From assembly GCA_023079485.1 (NCBI GenBank), contig CM041104.1, positions 6,246,864 to 6,310,863 of the forward strand: a stretch of DNA of 64,000 bases, written 5' to 3'. The number at the start of each line of letters is the position of its first letter. Position 1 is the first letter of the stretch. Origin of the DNA: Archilochus colubris (lineage: Eukaryota > Chordata > Aves > Apodiformes > Trochilidae). The notes under the pieces were generated by a model, which was not told the DNA's origin, made no database searches, and was given only the letters and a program-made list of their open reading frames with translations. A program made the translations under genes and the position numbers. Shown piece after piece: positions 27,127 to 39,564 of this stretch.

Positions 27127-28220
27127 CAGGATGAGCCCATCCAGAACACAGCATTATTTATTTCTTCTGCAAAGGTACAAAGCCTTAGAGGAAATGAGTT
27201 AACCTACCAACAGACCTAACCCACACGCCTTCAGTCAAGCTTAGCCACAGGAGTAACAGCTCCATGTTCAGGTTATTCACCCCAGAAATAAGGAGAGCCC
27301 ATGCCTGGCTCCCTGCTTACCCAGGGAAAGAGTCTACTCCTTGCTCTGCTGATCTCCAGAAACCATTTCCTAAATGGTTGAGTACTGAGTACTGATTACT
27401 AAAAGATGTTTCTGCCCAGAAGACAGTAGAAATCTCATATCAAATACTTGAATCTTGTGAGACTCTGCTAGCCAGTCTCTCCAGAGAGCAAGTTAATTCT
27501 CTGCAATATTGCAGGGAGCAATATATAAGGTGCTAAATTAAGAAAATAATAATTTTCTGTGAGGCATTTTTACCAGTGCACCTTCTTCTCCCAGCTTGGC
27601 AGGATGAAGTTGAACAGCACTGTGCAGAAGCTCAGGATTCACCATTTTTTTATCTTGGGCCACTCACTTGAAGTTAAAGTTTGGGAATTTCCAGTGCAGG
27701 TGGGACAGGGACAGGGCTGCAGTTTTCCTGCATATTGGACAATAATTATACCTTTCAAGCTATGGATTTGTCCCCTGAAAAAGTTGGAAGCAGAACACAA
27801 CTGCTGCTGCTTTACAGAACTAAAACAAGTTTTTGCAGTGGGTACTGATGCTGGGGCACTGCCACAGCCCCCAGCTCTGCAGTGAGCAGGAATGCCCCCA
27901 GGCACCTGGAGTCTTTAAATCTGGCTGGGAATGTTTTATTTCTAGCTTATTTCTGCCTGCCACTGAAATAATCAAATCACCTGTTTCTATTGGGTTTTTA
28001 AGTGTGTGTCTGAAATGATCAAAGGGGCTTTTCAAGAGCAAGGGAAGGTCTCAAGGTCAAACCCAAAATGGCCAAATCAGTCTGGGACCCAGATCTGACC
28101 TCCAATAGCAGCAATGAGCCAGGAGAAAATGAGCAGTTCAGGAACCAGAAAATGAAGCTTTTGAAGCCAGTAATGCCCTCTGGCACTGAGCAATCAATTG
28201 ATAGAGAAATGAGAGAGAGG

Positions 28221-28247
28221 GGAAAAAAAAAAAAAGAAAAAAAAAAG
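28221..28247 (+). repeat. A-rich low-complexity run
   Basis: Two long A runs separated by a G, preceded by a GAGAGAGAGG stretch, in the intron. No SINE body is recognisable before it. Confidence 0.85.
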
Positions 28248-30466
28248 ACCTTTCAGCCAGGTTGCAGGAAGGGCAGCTCCATAAAGCAGAACTATCTCAT
28301 AACTGGAGCAGCACCTTTGTTCCTTCCTCTCTTTCCCAGGGGGCAGTGGCCATGGGAACAAACACATTTTGTGCCCTCTGAAGGAGAAGCAGGAGAGAGC
28401 AGATTGACCCTACCTGCAACAGGTTAATTGGGACACACAGCTCCAGTACTGCTACTCTTAGGATGCTTTTTTCCTCTCTAAGAAATACAGGAAAACAATA
28501 AGCCAATATTAGCTCTCCTGATGAGCCTGGCTGTTCTGGACCACCTTGGGAATTGCCAGCTCATTCCATATCCTGCACAGAGAGCCCTCAGCTGCCGAGG
28601 ATTCTCATTCACATCTGTCAGTGCCAGATTTCATCCATTCTAAGGCTATGCCTACATCCCTTGGTAATTCCATAAATGTATTTCCACAGCATTTTTTTAT
28701 TCCTTAGAATTTCGCTTCTTTGAACAACTCCCAGTTTAGACTAGATCTGTTTTTTTCACTCAGCAGTTGGTTTCTCCCTGTGCTGGGCTTCCTTAGTGTT
28801 TCATCTCCAAATGTGCTGAGCAACTTCCCACCAGAGCAGGTCCAGCAGCCCACATCAGGCAGCCAATGATTGTCAGAAGTGCTGTCAGTGGCAAATGCTG
28901 GATACTGCATGCATGAAAAAGCTATATTTTAATATCTTTTGCAAATCTTGCTCTGTTGGGGATTTTTGCTGTGTTGGGCTGCAGTCGTGCCGAGGCGAAA
29001 TGGCAGCACAGAAATAGGTGCCCATTGCTGCAGATATGCAGAGCATTGGGAGACCCCAGATCACCTCTTCCCACAGCGGGGGCACAGGATAAGTCCCCCC
29101 TGTTCAGTGCTCAGCATTTCACAGCAGTGGGAGCAATTTGTGTGCCTTGCTCAGGAGCCAGGCAGTATATGGGCTTCCCTGTGGGCAAGCAAATGCACAT
29201 GGAAAGGGTTAAGCACTGCCCTCAGGAAGGTCTTACCAGTCTTGATGGAAGAGCAGAGAGCTGAAGCTCTGCCAGAGCTTGTTAAGAATAATACAACCTG
29301 ATTGGAGACAGAGCTTTATCCGGCAGCTAAGGGAACCCACAGGGTGACTTTCATGTGACCTTGCACAGGATTGCAGGGTCCCTCCCTGGGGCAGAGCCTC
29401 TGCAAACCCACTCGCTCTTTCCAAACAGTTATTGCAGATGGAAGGGGGTGGATTCAGCTCCTCCAGAGTCAGATGTGTCAGAGCCTGTCTGTTTTTAGGA
29501 CAGGTTCTTTTCTGCTGGCCAAGCAGAGCCTTAATTGAACCTTCCCAACATTAGAGCTGCCTCCCTGCAGTGATGGGGGAATCATAGGAGGATGAGCCAA
29601 GCAGAGCCATGCTCCAGGATACAAACAGTGAGCCCAGTTGAGGACTGTTCAGCTGAACTGCAATGACATTTCAGAGCAGAAACACAAACAAGAAGCGACC
29701 TGACCCCAGTCCACCCATCGGATGGGTTTTGCAGACCTCAAAGCTGTCATGCTCACGGTCTGCTTGATGCATGAGATGACAGGACCACGTGCCTGACAGA
29801 AAATCCCGAGTTTCCCAGGACATCAAAATGGCACATTTCCCTGGGAATGACAAGTTCTATCTTCGGCAAATAAAACTCAGACACTTTAATATGCTTCTCC
29901 CCCAGTGCACCATGTCAGCCTGTTTTTGTTTAGCAAACAGTTACTAGGAGGCCTGGTTAGGATGAAAAAAAAAACTGATAGTGGGCATTATTATTCATGG
30001 ATGGAGGTGGGGAGGAGAAAGAAAAACAGTGCTAATGTAGTCAACAAGTTCAAATAAGGTTCAACTTTGCTATTCCAAAATCTGCTGCTATGATACTGAC
30101 AGTCAAATCAACTGAAATTAAGAGCTCAGGAAGGCTCAGCCTTTCCAAGAAGTACATTCACAACAAGCTTTGGCCAGGCAGTATATAGTGTGGTATCATC
30201 CTATATTAACACAGACATCTCAAACAAAAAGAAAGCAACAGAAAAATGCATTAAAACCCAGAGAAATGTACAATTTCCTTTAATCTCCAATGCTGTTCTG
30301 CTTCATAGCTTCAAATCCCATGTACCACTCAGCACTGTTCAGCTGCCACTTATGGAAACCTTTGCCTCCTCCCTCCCCTCTCATCAGGAAACATTCACTA
30401 CAGGGCAGCATTTTTCAAACAGTTTCAGGTGACTTTTATTAGGTCAAAAGGCAAAACAAAAATCAG

Positions 30467-30490
30467 TAAAACAGCCACTAAAACAGCCAC
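30467..30490 (+). repeat. Perfect 12-bp tandem duplication
   Basis: TAAAACAGCCAC occurs twice head to tail without mismatch in the intron. Confidence 0.95.
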
Positions 30491-31060
30491 TGGTCATCTC
30501 CGAAGAAACAGTATAAAACCAAGCTCTGCTCTGTATTCAAATGGATGGAGTGGGTTTGTGTTTGGGGTGGGTTTGCTTGGTTTTTTCAGCTTTGGTTTTC
30601 TGCAGTCTGCTGAGCACAAAAAAAGGTGTAGTAAAGAAAAAGTAAGTTTTTGTTGTAAATGTACTTCTCGGGTATCACAGTAGCACAAATGAATCTCTGC
30701 TGCTTGTGACCACCATGGGAGGGTGACAGGAGTGGGGTGACCTCAACAATCTGTGCTGAGGAGGAGCTGAGAGAGGGATGGGAATGCACTGTGGGATGTG
30801 GATCTTGCTGCTGATCTGCCTTTGCAGTGTCTGTTGGGAGCACATTGGGATGCAGGAACAGAGGAGAGGTTATCAAAGAGATTGCAAAGCTATCATATCA
30901 GAAAGCTGAGGGCTATCCAGAGTAGGCGTTTGTTTCTTGTGGATTGGAAAGGATGACTGTTGGGTCAATGGCCAGAAGTCAGTGAGCAGGGAATGAGTGT
31001 TCCCAGATTGCCAGCTGACATTTCAAAGAGTCTGAGCTCTTGCTGAGCTCAACAGACTTT

Positions 31061-31140
31061 AAAAAATAAAATAAAATTTTAAAAAAACGAAACAAAACTC
31101 ACAAAGCAACAACAAAACAAAAAAAAACCCCACAACAAAG
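31061..31140 (+). repeat. A-rich low-complexity tract
   Basis: About 80 bases of A-rich sequence with AAAAT, AAAAC and CAA motifs in the intron. Confidence 0.85.
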
Positions 31141-34100
31141 AGCCAGGTACACATCTCCACATTTCAGTTTCATCCTCTGTATTTATATTTAGAATGCATC
31201 AAAATTGTCTTACTGAGATTAAACTCTCCTGTTGAGGTGCTGATTTATAGCTGCCTTTTGAGCCTTACAGTCTGTATCTACTCTTGCCACTTGCAAGGCC
31301 TCATATTAAGGATTCATTGCCAAGGATTAACTTTTAGCTGCTTTTATACACAGTTTGTATATAGTTGTTGCTGTTTATTAAATATGGGATATCTAATCCA
31401 GTGCTTAGTGTTTACAAAGAGAAGAACCATCTGTGCTTGAGATGTGCTTGACACCTCATTCACTACATGCCAAGGCCTTTTCTGTAGCTGAAGAACATCC
31501 TGGGGCAGCCAGGCTGGGGAAAGGTGGCCCTTGTATGGATGTGTCCCTGCACCAAAGCCCTTCCACCTGACACGAGGTCTGAACACAAAGATACATGTGG
31601 GCATGATGGAGAGCAGAGAAGCTGATCAGGAAAACAAGAGGTTTTACCAAAATAAAGGACTAAGAACCAAGAAACTGGTGGGAGCTTGGAGGGATCCTGC
31701 AGAGAAGTTTCCCACCACCTGTGGCCTTCATATGTTTCTTTTGCAAAAAGTAAGATGCTAATATTACATTTCTTTGTAGGATACCTGCAAGGGATAAATA
31801 ATTAACAGGGGTGAGACCAAGTCTTTGCCATCAGTGCCATGAAAACTCTTCAAGTTAGGCTCGAAGTGCATGAGGAAACTGTGGGGCTCTGCAGCCTGGG
31901 CAAAGGCTGCACCCACAGCACAGAAGGATTTGTCCCCCTAAAAGACTACATCATCTCCAGCTTCTGAGGCAGGAAAGCATCTCGTCATAAACTTTGTGTC
32001 CTTGTTCCAAGCACGAATAGAAAAAAATAAATTAGTAACCTCTGAAAGCATCTAGAGAAAAACCTGCTGAAGGAGCTCAGGTGCAGTGGTACTAAAAAAT
32101 TTAAGTCCTTAGGAACAGCCTTCTGAAATGCTCAGAGCTTGGGTAACAGGGCCATGCTGGTGTCAAACGTGTTAAACAGGTAGAGGATATTGCCACTGCT
32201 TTCTGTCTATTGGGATTTACTATTCCTGCAGGCTTCCCTGTCTTTCATAACATCATTAGTGTGGCTGGGGCTGGTAACTGGCTTTGCCATTTCTCCTAAC
32301 ACTTTTATGGAAGAAAATGTTAAACAGGTCACTGTTTTTGTAGACAAAACAGCACTTGAGCTCTGCTCTGATTTCCTCACTACGTAGCAGCCCAGGATGG
32401 TATGGATGAGGAGGTAAATCTCCCCACAGCAAAACTAATTATCCCTTTTGGGCGAAAGCATCAGTGGAACTGGTTTAGTTTAAAAAAAAAATCCATACTA
32501 TAATGTGCAGGACTAATGTGGCTCAGATTTGAGAAGAATTAATATCAGTTTAGTCTCATGCATATTCATGAGAGGAGGACTGGTTTAGCAATCAAGCTAA
32601 TAGTTTTTGCTTAATTACATTTAGTTGATTTCATGCTATCTTGGCACATTCCTGACTTAATTTAATCATTAAAAGAAAATCCCTCCCACAACTACTCCAG
32701 CAAACACCAACACTTTTAAGCTCAGCATCCCCTGTAAATAGTGTCTGAGGCTGAGCAGATTGCTGGGGGCAGTGGGACCTGATCACGACCATTTTCTTTC
32801 CCTGGTGCAAGGTAAAATCATAAAGGCATCTTAAAGAGCAGTTCCCAGGCATTCACCAGTGCTGAGGGTTAAGGGATTCATTTTTTTGTTTTCTGAATCC
32901 AAACCATTATCTACTGGAGTGCAAGACAGAGAGCAGGAACTGGAGATGTACCTGAAAAGGAAGTGCCAAGCTGGGGGGAGGTTTTGTGTGGGTGGGTGAT
33001 CAAGAACTTGCCCCTGATGACAGCTCATGGGGTGCAGAGAGCTGAAGAGCAGGTGGGATGCTCTGTGCTTTGGGTGGGTTCACCACTAGGGTCCATCTCT
33101 TTAGTTGTCTTCCAGAGAATGAGCAAGCTGTGTGATAGCACACTGCCTTTTCAGCTTCTGTGCTCCAAGGCCAGCATTTTTCAGGGCATGAAGGGTGGGA
33201 ATGTGCCAGCATGGTGCAGACGTAGCAGGTCAGGCAAGAGGGCTGTGGGAGGGAGGGAGGGCGGGAAACCTTGGCTCAAGCTGATGGGGAGCTGGGGTCA
33301 GCACTTGCTGGCATGTCCAGGGCCCTTCTGGGAGCACATGTCACCTTCTGACATGAGAGGTATGAGCAGAGCATGCTGCCAGGGCTGCAGGATGGCAGTA
33401 AGTTTGTCTGCATGGACGTGCAGGGGGGCCATGCAAAGAGTTTGGCTCTGTCCGGTGCTGCTGGGGCTGAGCATCTTGCAGCAGTGCTGCTTGCTGGGGT
33501 TGCCTGGGCAGAAGGTAAGGCCGGGAGAAGAATGAGAAAGCTGAGCTTCCATGTGCCAGGCATTTGTTTCCTTTTTGGTTTTCCCCATGCTAGCAGCAGC
33601 AGAAATAGGGCAGATGCTCCCAGCTCCTCTCTTGAGCACTCCCCCTGCCCTGGTGTCTGAAGGCAGGTGCTGGAGTTGCCTTTTCATTCACTTAACATTT
33701 TCTTCTCCAGCTCACCTTTGCAACTGGGCTTTGCTCAGAAGGAAAGCTGACATCATTTATCATTTAATGGGGCTTGGTAGCTCTCTGACAACTAAACTGT
33801 GTTACCAACAGCATTTAGGAATTTACAGGCAGCTGTGCCTGAAGGCAACTCTTCTGCCCACTGTAGCTTAGTCAGCAGCAGTTGTAGCTGCAGTTCTCTG
33901 GGTGCCTGGAGGGAAACAAAGCATTGACATATAATCAGCAGAAGTATTGTATCCCCTTTTAACCCAAACAGGCTTACTCTCTCAACAGATAAAATTATTA
34001 CATCTATAACTGACATCAAACAACTTACCATTATACATTCTGAGCTTTTCCAGGCAATATCAAAATTAAGATCTAAACTATTTCTAAAGCAAAATATAAA

Positions 34101-37100
34101 TGGGTTTATTTTGATCTTGGTTTTCTGGATCTTATACTATAGAGTAATGCTTACAGGAGAGTATAGGAGTTTATATTCTCACAGCCTCACTGTCGTCAGC
34201 TGGGGCATCACAGGGATATGGGTGAGTTGGGGTGTGCAGGGTCCCCCCCTTTCCCTTCCAGAGTACAGATCTGGTGCAAACAGGACCCCTTTGGGCAGGG
34301 CACAGAAGCCAGACCAGGGAAAACTCTTAACCACGGGCTAAGGAATCAGGAATCAGTGGGACTTAAGGGAGTTTGAGGTTCAAGGTCTTTCATTGCATCT
34401 TAACATCCTGCCACAGGAAAAAGCAGATTAAACATTCTCCATATCTATCTTGCAAACCTTTCCCCATGTCCTCAACTTCTTGTATCGATCCAAGAAGCAA
34501 GCAGCACCTTTTCTTACAGCCTCAGCGTTTTCTAGAAAAAAGCATCCTGCAAGCCCAACAGTCTGTATCATGACATAAGAAGTGGCCATGTTCTGCAAAC
34601 TCTTTCAGTTAATGAATAAATAGGTATTTTCTAGTGAAGAGATATTTCCTAAAACAAGTCCCTGCCAGTAAACACCGCAGACATGTACAGCTGCCATGAG
34701 CAGGAGACATTATTTCTGCACAGAATGAAGCAAGGAGGAGATGGAGAAACTCTCCATCTGTTTCTGCACTGGGAAGCACATGGGATTTCTCTCAAAATAC
34801 CCCGTGCTCTCTGTCTCTCAGGACCTGGGGAGACAGAGACTGGCACAGGCATGGCAGGATGGAGCTGGACAGTTTGACTCCAAGTGTATTGTTTGCTTGG
34901 GGAAGCAGGGGAGCTGCAGGAAAAATCCCTCAGTAAACAGAGCATATGAATGAAACCTGGTCCTCATGCCAAGTTTATTATGCAGGCCTTGATGGAGCTA
35001 AAAAAGCACATTAGGCAAAACCATTATTGAACTTCTTGATTACATAACATTTTCTTCATCATATTTCCAAGAATATTGTATCTATATTCAAACACCCTCC
35101 TACTCTCTCCCACATACACCACCCCTTCTCCTTGCTATATCAGCTTCATTACTGAGTCTGAAGACAGAAAAAGTGTAGGGCATGTTGCCATGAGCAGAGA
35201 AATCTCAGAGACTCGCACAGGTTCCAGAGCTATCTATGGGATTTGGACAGCCAATTATCATTAGTTTTAATGGCCTTGAAAGTCTCCAGTCTTATGCCTT
35301 CACCTTAGTGAGGGTCTTCAGCAGTGCAAAGAACAGATAATTAAGCAATAAATATCAACAAACCTAAATCTTGGGTTAGTCCCTGCTGCCTGAAAATTAC
35401 CCAGCTTTGTGCTGCTTTAGGGGTCAGGGGGGTTTCACAGCTTTGCTGCCCACAGACTGCTGCTGCCATGAGCTCAAGAGCGAGATGGGAAATTTCTGAG
35501 CAAACTGATTCCTTTGGGGGAGCCCTTTTCCCCCCAGGATGAGCAAGGCCTTGCCAACGCAAAGGAGGAGTCCCTTGGGCCCCTCTCTCCCAGCAAGCAG
35601 GATCAGGCTGCAAGCAAGTGGAGATCTGAAAGATGTGTGGTCAAGGCTGACTCCTTAGTTTTTGAGGAGATTTTGGAGGAGGTGGGGATTAATGGCTCAC
35701 AAGCACAGCACATCCATCCTGCCTCAGGAAGCAGCAGTTGCACACAAACTGCCTGCATTCACCCACATCATCAGCTTGCTTGTCTCATTTGCATGTGTAA
35801 TTACCAACATGGATGTACAATCATGCAAATAGCTGGGATGCAACTGCTTTAAATTCATTCAAAACCTTGCCCTGCCTGTCCTTGGGTTACTCAGCTTTCA
35901 CAAAGGAACCACAGCACTAATCCAGAGATTCACTGGGAAACAGTCAGTTTAGCAGAGGAGAAGTTTTCTTTCTGGAATTCTGCCCATACATACTGTGACT
36001 TTTACTATAAGCCAGTGCTGTCACTAGAAGTCCACCCAGGACTTTCTATATGTCACCTGGAAAAGCACCTCATGGGGAATGTCACAATTTTTGGTACATT
36101 GCTACAGGTGAAGAGCACCTTGTTCCTTGAGTCTTTTCAACCTCATCTCTTTGATTGCCAGTCCAAGTGTTTTCACCAGCACAAGGACATGTTGCATGCT
36201 TTTAAGGAATCATGAAAACTAGAGTCCCAAGGAGAGGCCATCTACCCATTCTTACTTTCATTTCAAGCAGCAGATAGCAAGGTTTTGGGTCAGTGTCCTG
36301 GAGCAGGGCCAAGGGGCACTGTTTGCCAGGGACCACTTGACTCTGCAACCAGAACTTCATTCACTGCAAAGGGATCATTCCTGCTCAAGTCCAAATTTGT
36401 CTTGTTGCCTTTTCTCATTAATGAGACAGACAGATGATGATTGCTGTAATCTGAAATCCCAAACTGAAAATTCATTGGGACAGAGCCCTGTGCCACAGAA
36501 TGCAGAGTTAATGCCCGATGGCAGCAACTGGATCCAGTTTTCTGTGGACAACTGCTCCTTGAGTGGGTTTTGTTGCATGGTGGCTGGACAAGGTATGCTT
36601 TAGAGTAGGAGAAGGATCCTCTAAGCCCTACTGGAAATATTTCATCTCCCAGGTTTTTTGTACTTTCCTACTGAAAAGTGCTTTGAATACCTGAGGACAG
36701 TCAATTTACATTTACAAGTTTTTCTTTGCCTGACAAGATTCCCAAAGATGTATGATTGCAGTAGATCAGTAAGGGGAAAAAATCTGCATCTTAGGAGCAC
36801 AGGTGACATCTTGCTGCTACTTGCGGGAGAAATGATAAATGTGTCTCTCTGTTTATTGCTTAGCTCCATGGCTGAATCTGCTAAACCAAAACCAAATTTT
36901 ACCCTCAGATCTTCCAGTTATCAAAATTACGTTCATCTGGCATCAACTTGATCTTCAAAGCAGGAAGGTATATCAAAGAAAACAGCAAGTTGGACACCAA
37001 TTATTGCTGCTGGATCCACTGAATAAAGATGGAGTGTTAATATTTACAGTGGAAGTGAAGGAGATAGAACACCCTGGGTACATCTAAGTCCACAAATAAG

Positions 37101-39540
37101 CTTTGTGTATAGTGGGCAGAGGTAAACCAAGCAAAAAATATTGAAATTACTATTGCAAACATCCCGAAAACCTTCAGATATGTTGAGTTGTAAACAAAGA
37201 AACGATAGCAAAAGCACTAAAAGAACCTTCTGGGAAAGAAAATCAGGCTCCATACTTCCCAGGGGTTTTACCTGGCCTTCAGGAGATGGTCTTTTGAAAC
37301 AACCAACCAGAAGTAGTCAATATCTGAATTTCTCCCCACTTCATCACAAGACCCTTGACTTACATGGTATTCTCTTGAATGTGAAGCCATCAGTCCAAGA
37401 ATTTTTCCCTGCATGGCTCTCCACTTCTGAAGAGGTTCTCATGGTTCTTTCTACTTTTTTGCAGCCCACAGTTTCTTGGGTTAATGACCTGAGAAGTCTT
37501 TCAACAAGGCAAACCCTCCTTTTGCACAAGTTGTGGGGTTGTTTGCATTTTGGCATCAAGTTTCTGGAAGGGAAGCACAGCAAAAGGTTCACTAGCAGCA
37601 CCCTGAGGATGCAAAGCACAGCTAATGACAAATTCTTTTGGACAGCCTGCTTAGAAAGAAAAGGAATCTTCCCAGCACTATTCCTGGCAATAATTTAGTG
37701 ACTGAAAGTGAGATTATTCTGAAATTCCCAGCACTAGAGCATTGCACAGGAGCTATTTACAATGTTCATTTCTTCCATTTAATCCAATTTAGCAGTGAAA
37801 CCAGAGTGTTTAATGGAACTAATTTTTGTTTCTAGCCAATCTCATTCTTCAGATCAAATTACTAGGTCTGCAGTGTCATGTACAAATCAAAGTTCTATAG
37901 TACATTTTAGTGAGTTAAAAGGTAAATTGTTTTATTGCACTGATTTGGAAGGCATTATCTTAACAGCAAGTGGATCTTAAAACGCTTGCTGAAATCAGTG
38001 TTCCAGAATTGAAACTTTTGCCTTAAATTTGGATTTTTTTGGAGGTATATGGACTTTTCTCCTAAAGTCATAGCTTAAGCTTGCTATATGAATTTCATTC
38101 AAGTAAAGATTCCAGCCTTTGTAGACCATTTCTGGCTTTCAACTTTGGAGAAGAGATGAGGCTCTTCTTGAGAAGACCACAGTGTTTTGAACCCTTTGGA
38201 ATCTGCATGTTTCTGCAGCAGCGAGGCCTAAAATCTCATGATATGGGCCAGGAAGGAGTGTGTCAGATTTGCAATTCATGACACAGAACTCTTGTCATAT
38301 GTTTTATAATTCATTGCTTAATATTGTGTATCCAGTCATCACACACATACGTTGCACTTGATTTCTCTCTGCTTTTCTACCAAGCAGAGAAAAACAAGCA
38401 TAAGGGACCTGCTTACACTGAAATGAATACATAGAACATTAGTCACACATACGTGTGCTTTGAAATCATTGCTGTATTCTCCTAGTAACCTAAGAAACTA
38501 GATATAATCCCATCTAGTTAACAAAGGAGAAGAAGAAATCACTAACAGAAAAAAATCCAGCTCCTCTAATTGTCTGTCAGCTCCAAAACCTTCCTAAAAT
38601 GACTTTATAAGAAGATGTAATTAGGGAAAAGTGTATAGTATAGCCTTAATGTCTATAGAAAACAGGTATGGAAGGACAGTCTGCCTACACCACCTGAAAG
38701 CTGCAAATTCACTAATCCAGCACTTCACACTTCCCAGCTCTGCATACAATTGGTGGCCCAGGATCTGATGAGATTTATGTAGGTTTTTAGAGAAGCTGCT
38801 CTTCCCATGGCACTCTCTAGCCCAAAACCTGGTTTCTGACTATGTATGGGTTCTCCAGTGGTTGGACAAGCTCTACTTATGCTGTCTCCATGTTGTGCAG
38901 TTTGTTTTTTCTCCTGGTTGTGATAAGGAGCTAGGATGGCCACTTGCAGACTAGCTCAGAGCTCAAAATGTTTTAGAAAGCTTGGTAAAGTTCTCATGTA
39001 TTTCACAACCACCAAGTATCAAATTAGAGATGAGTCATTAAAGAAGAGTTATTACTTGTACCCTTAGATGTAGTAGAATTGCACACACTAATTGTAATTA
39101 GCCATAGACACCCAAAATTACAGATGTAACCATGCCTTAAATGGAGGATATTGCTCTGATAGAATCTTGCATCCACAATTGCATTCCTTCTTGCTTAGAT
39201 TTCAGAGTCTGTTGTCCAGATGGGCTTTGTTGGGCACCTAATTAGTAGTTAATCAAAAGCTCCTGCTGTGAAGTGCTTCACAGCCCTCCTGGCATCCTGG
39301 CTGCTTGGTACATGTGTCTTGACTACACAGAGACAAATGCACAGGAGCTGGAGGAGATGCTTTATCTCCTTCAAGCATCTGACATAGCTGAAGCATCTTT
39401 CAAAATAAGATGAACTCACGATGCATTGGTTATCTGACTTTGGTGTACTAAGAGCAAAATTAATCCTGAAATGTGCAAGTGGAAATCCAGCCTCACTTAA
39501 ATAGCGATGAGAGATAACGTAATGTACCTTGAGATGAACT

Positions 39541-39564
39541 CACTCTTTTCTCTTTCCTTTCCAG
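39541..39564 (+). other. KCNB1: Splice acceptor of the KCNB1 terminal exon
   Basis: A pyrimidine-rich tract rich in CTTTTC/CTTTCC runs directly into CAG at 39562-39564. The next base opens a frame whose first residues are the known start of the Kv2.1 S1 helix. In mammals the coding sequence is split at this point by one long phase-0 intron, so the position agrees with the family's gene structure. Confidence 0.93.

Larger units (their letters stand above)
1..39564 (+). other. KCNB1: KCNB1 intron (3' portion of the long intron between the two coding exons)
   Basis: No frame here resembles the KCNB1 T1 domain or any other protein I recognise, so the stretch is assigned to the intron that ends at the 39564 acceptor. 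The open frames of 60-190 codons are scattered on both strands, overlap each other, and carry no domain. Apart from the repeats listed separately (CR1 pieces, MIR-like copy, microsatellites, short duplications) I see only unique, moderately AT-rich, CpG-poor sequence. The upstream coding exon must lie before position 1. Conserved regulatory elements or non-coding exons may well be present but cannot be recognised without alignment. Confidence 0.85.

Noticed and set aside
27559..27905. Opposed 108- and 88-codon frames
   Set aside because: They overlap on opposite strands without any recognisable motif; treated as chance frames in the intron.
32963..33535. 190-codon + strand frame with overlapping frames on both strands
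   Set aside because: The locally GC-richer DNA lowers stop density on all frames; no family similarity is visible.
37141..37698. 185-codon + strand frame about 2 kb before the KCNB1 exon, a length near that of the missing first coding exon
   Set aside because: Its translation has none of the T1 domain features of Kv2 channels, so it is not KCNB1 exon 1.
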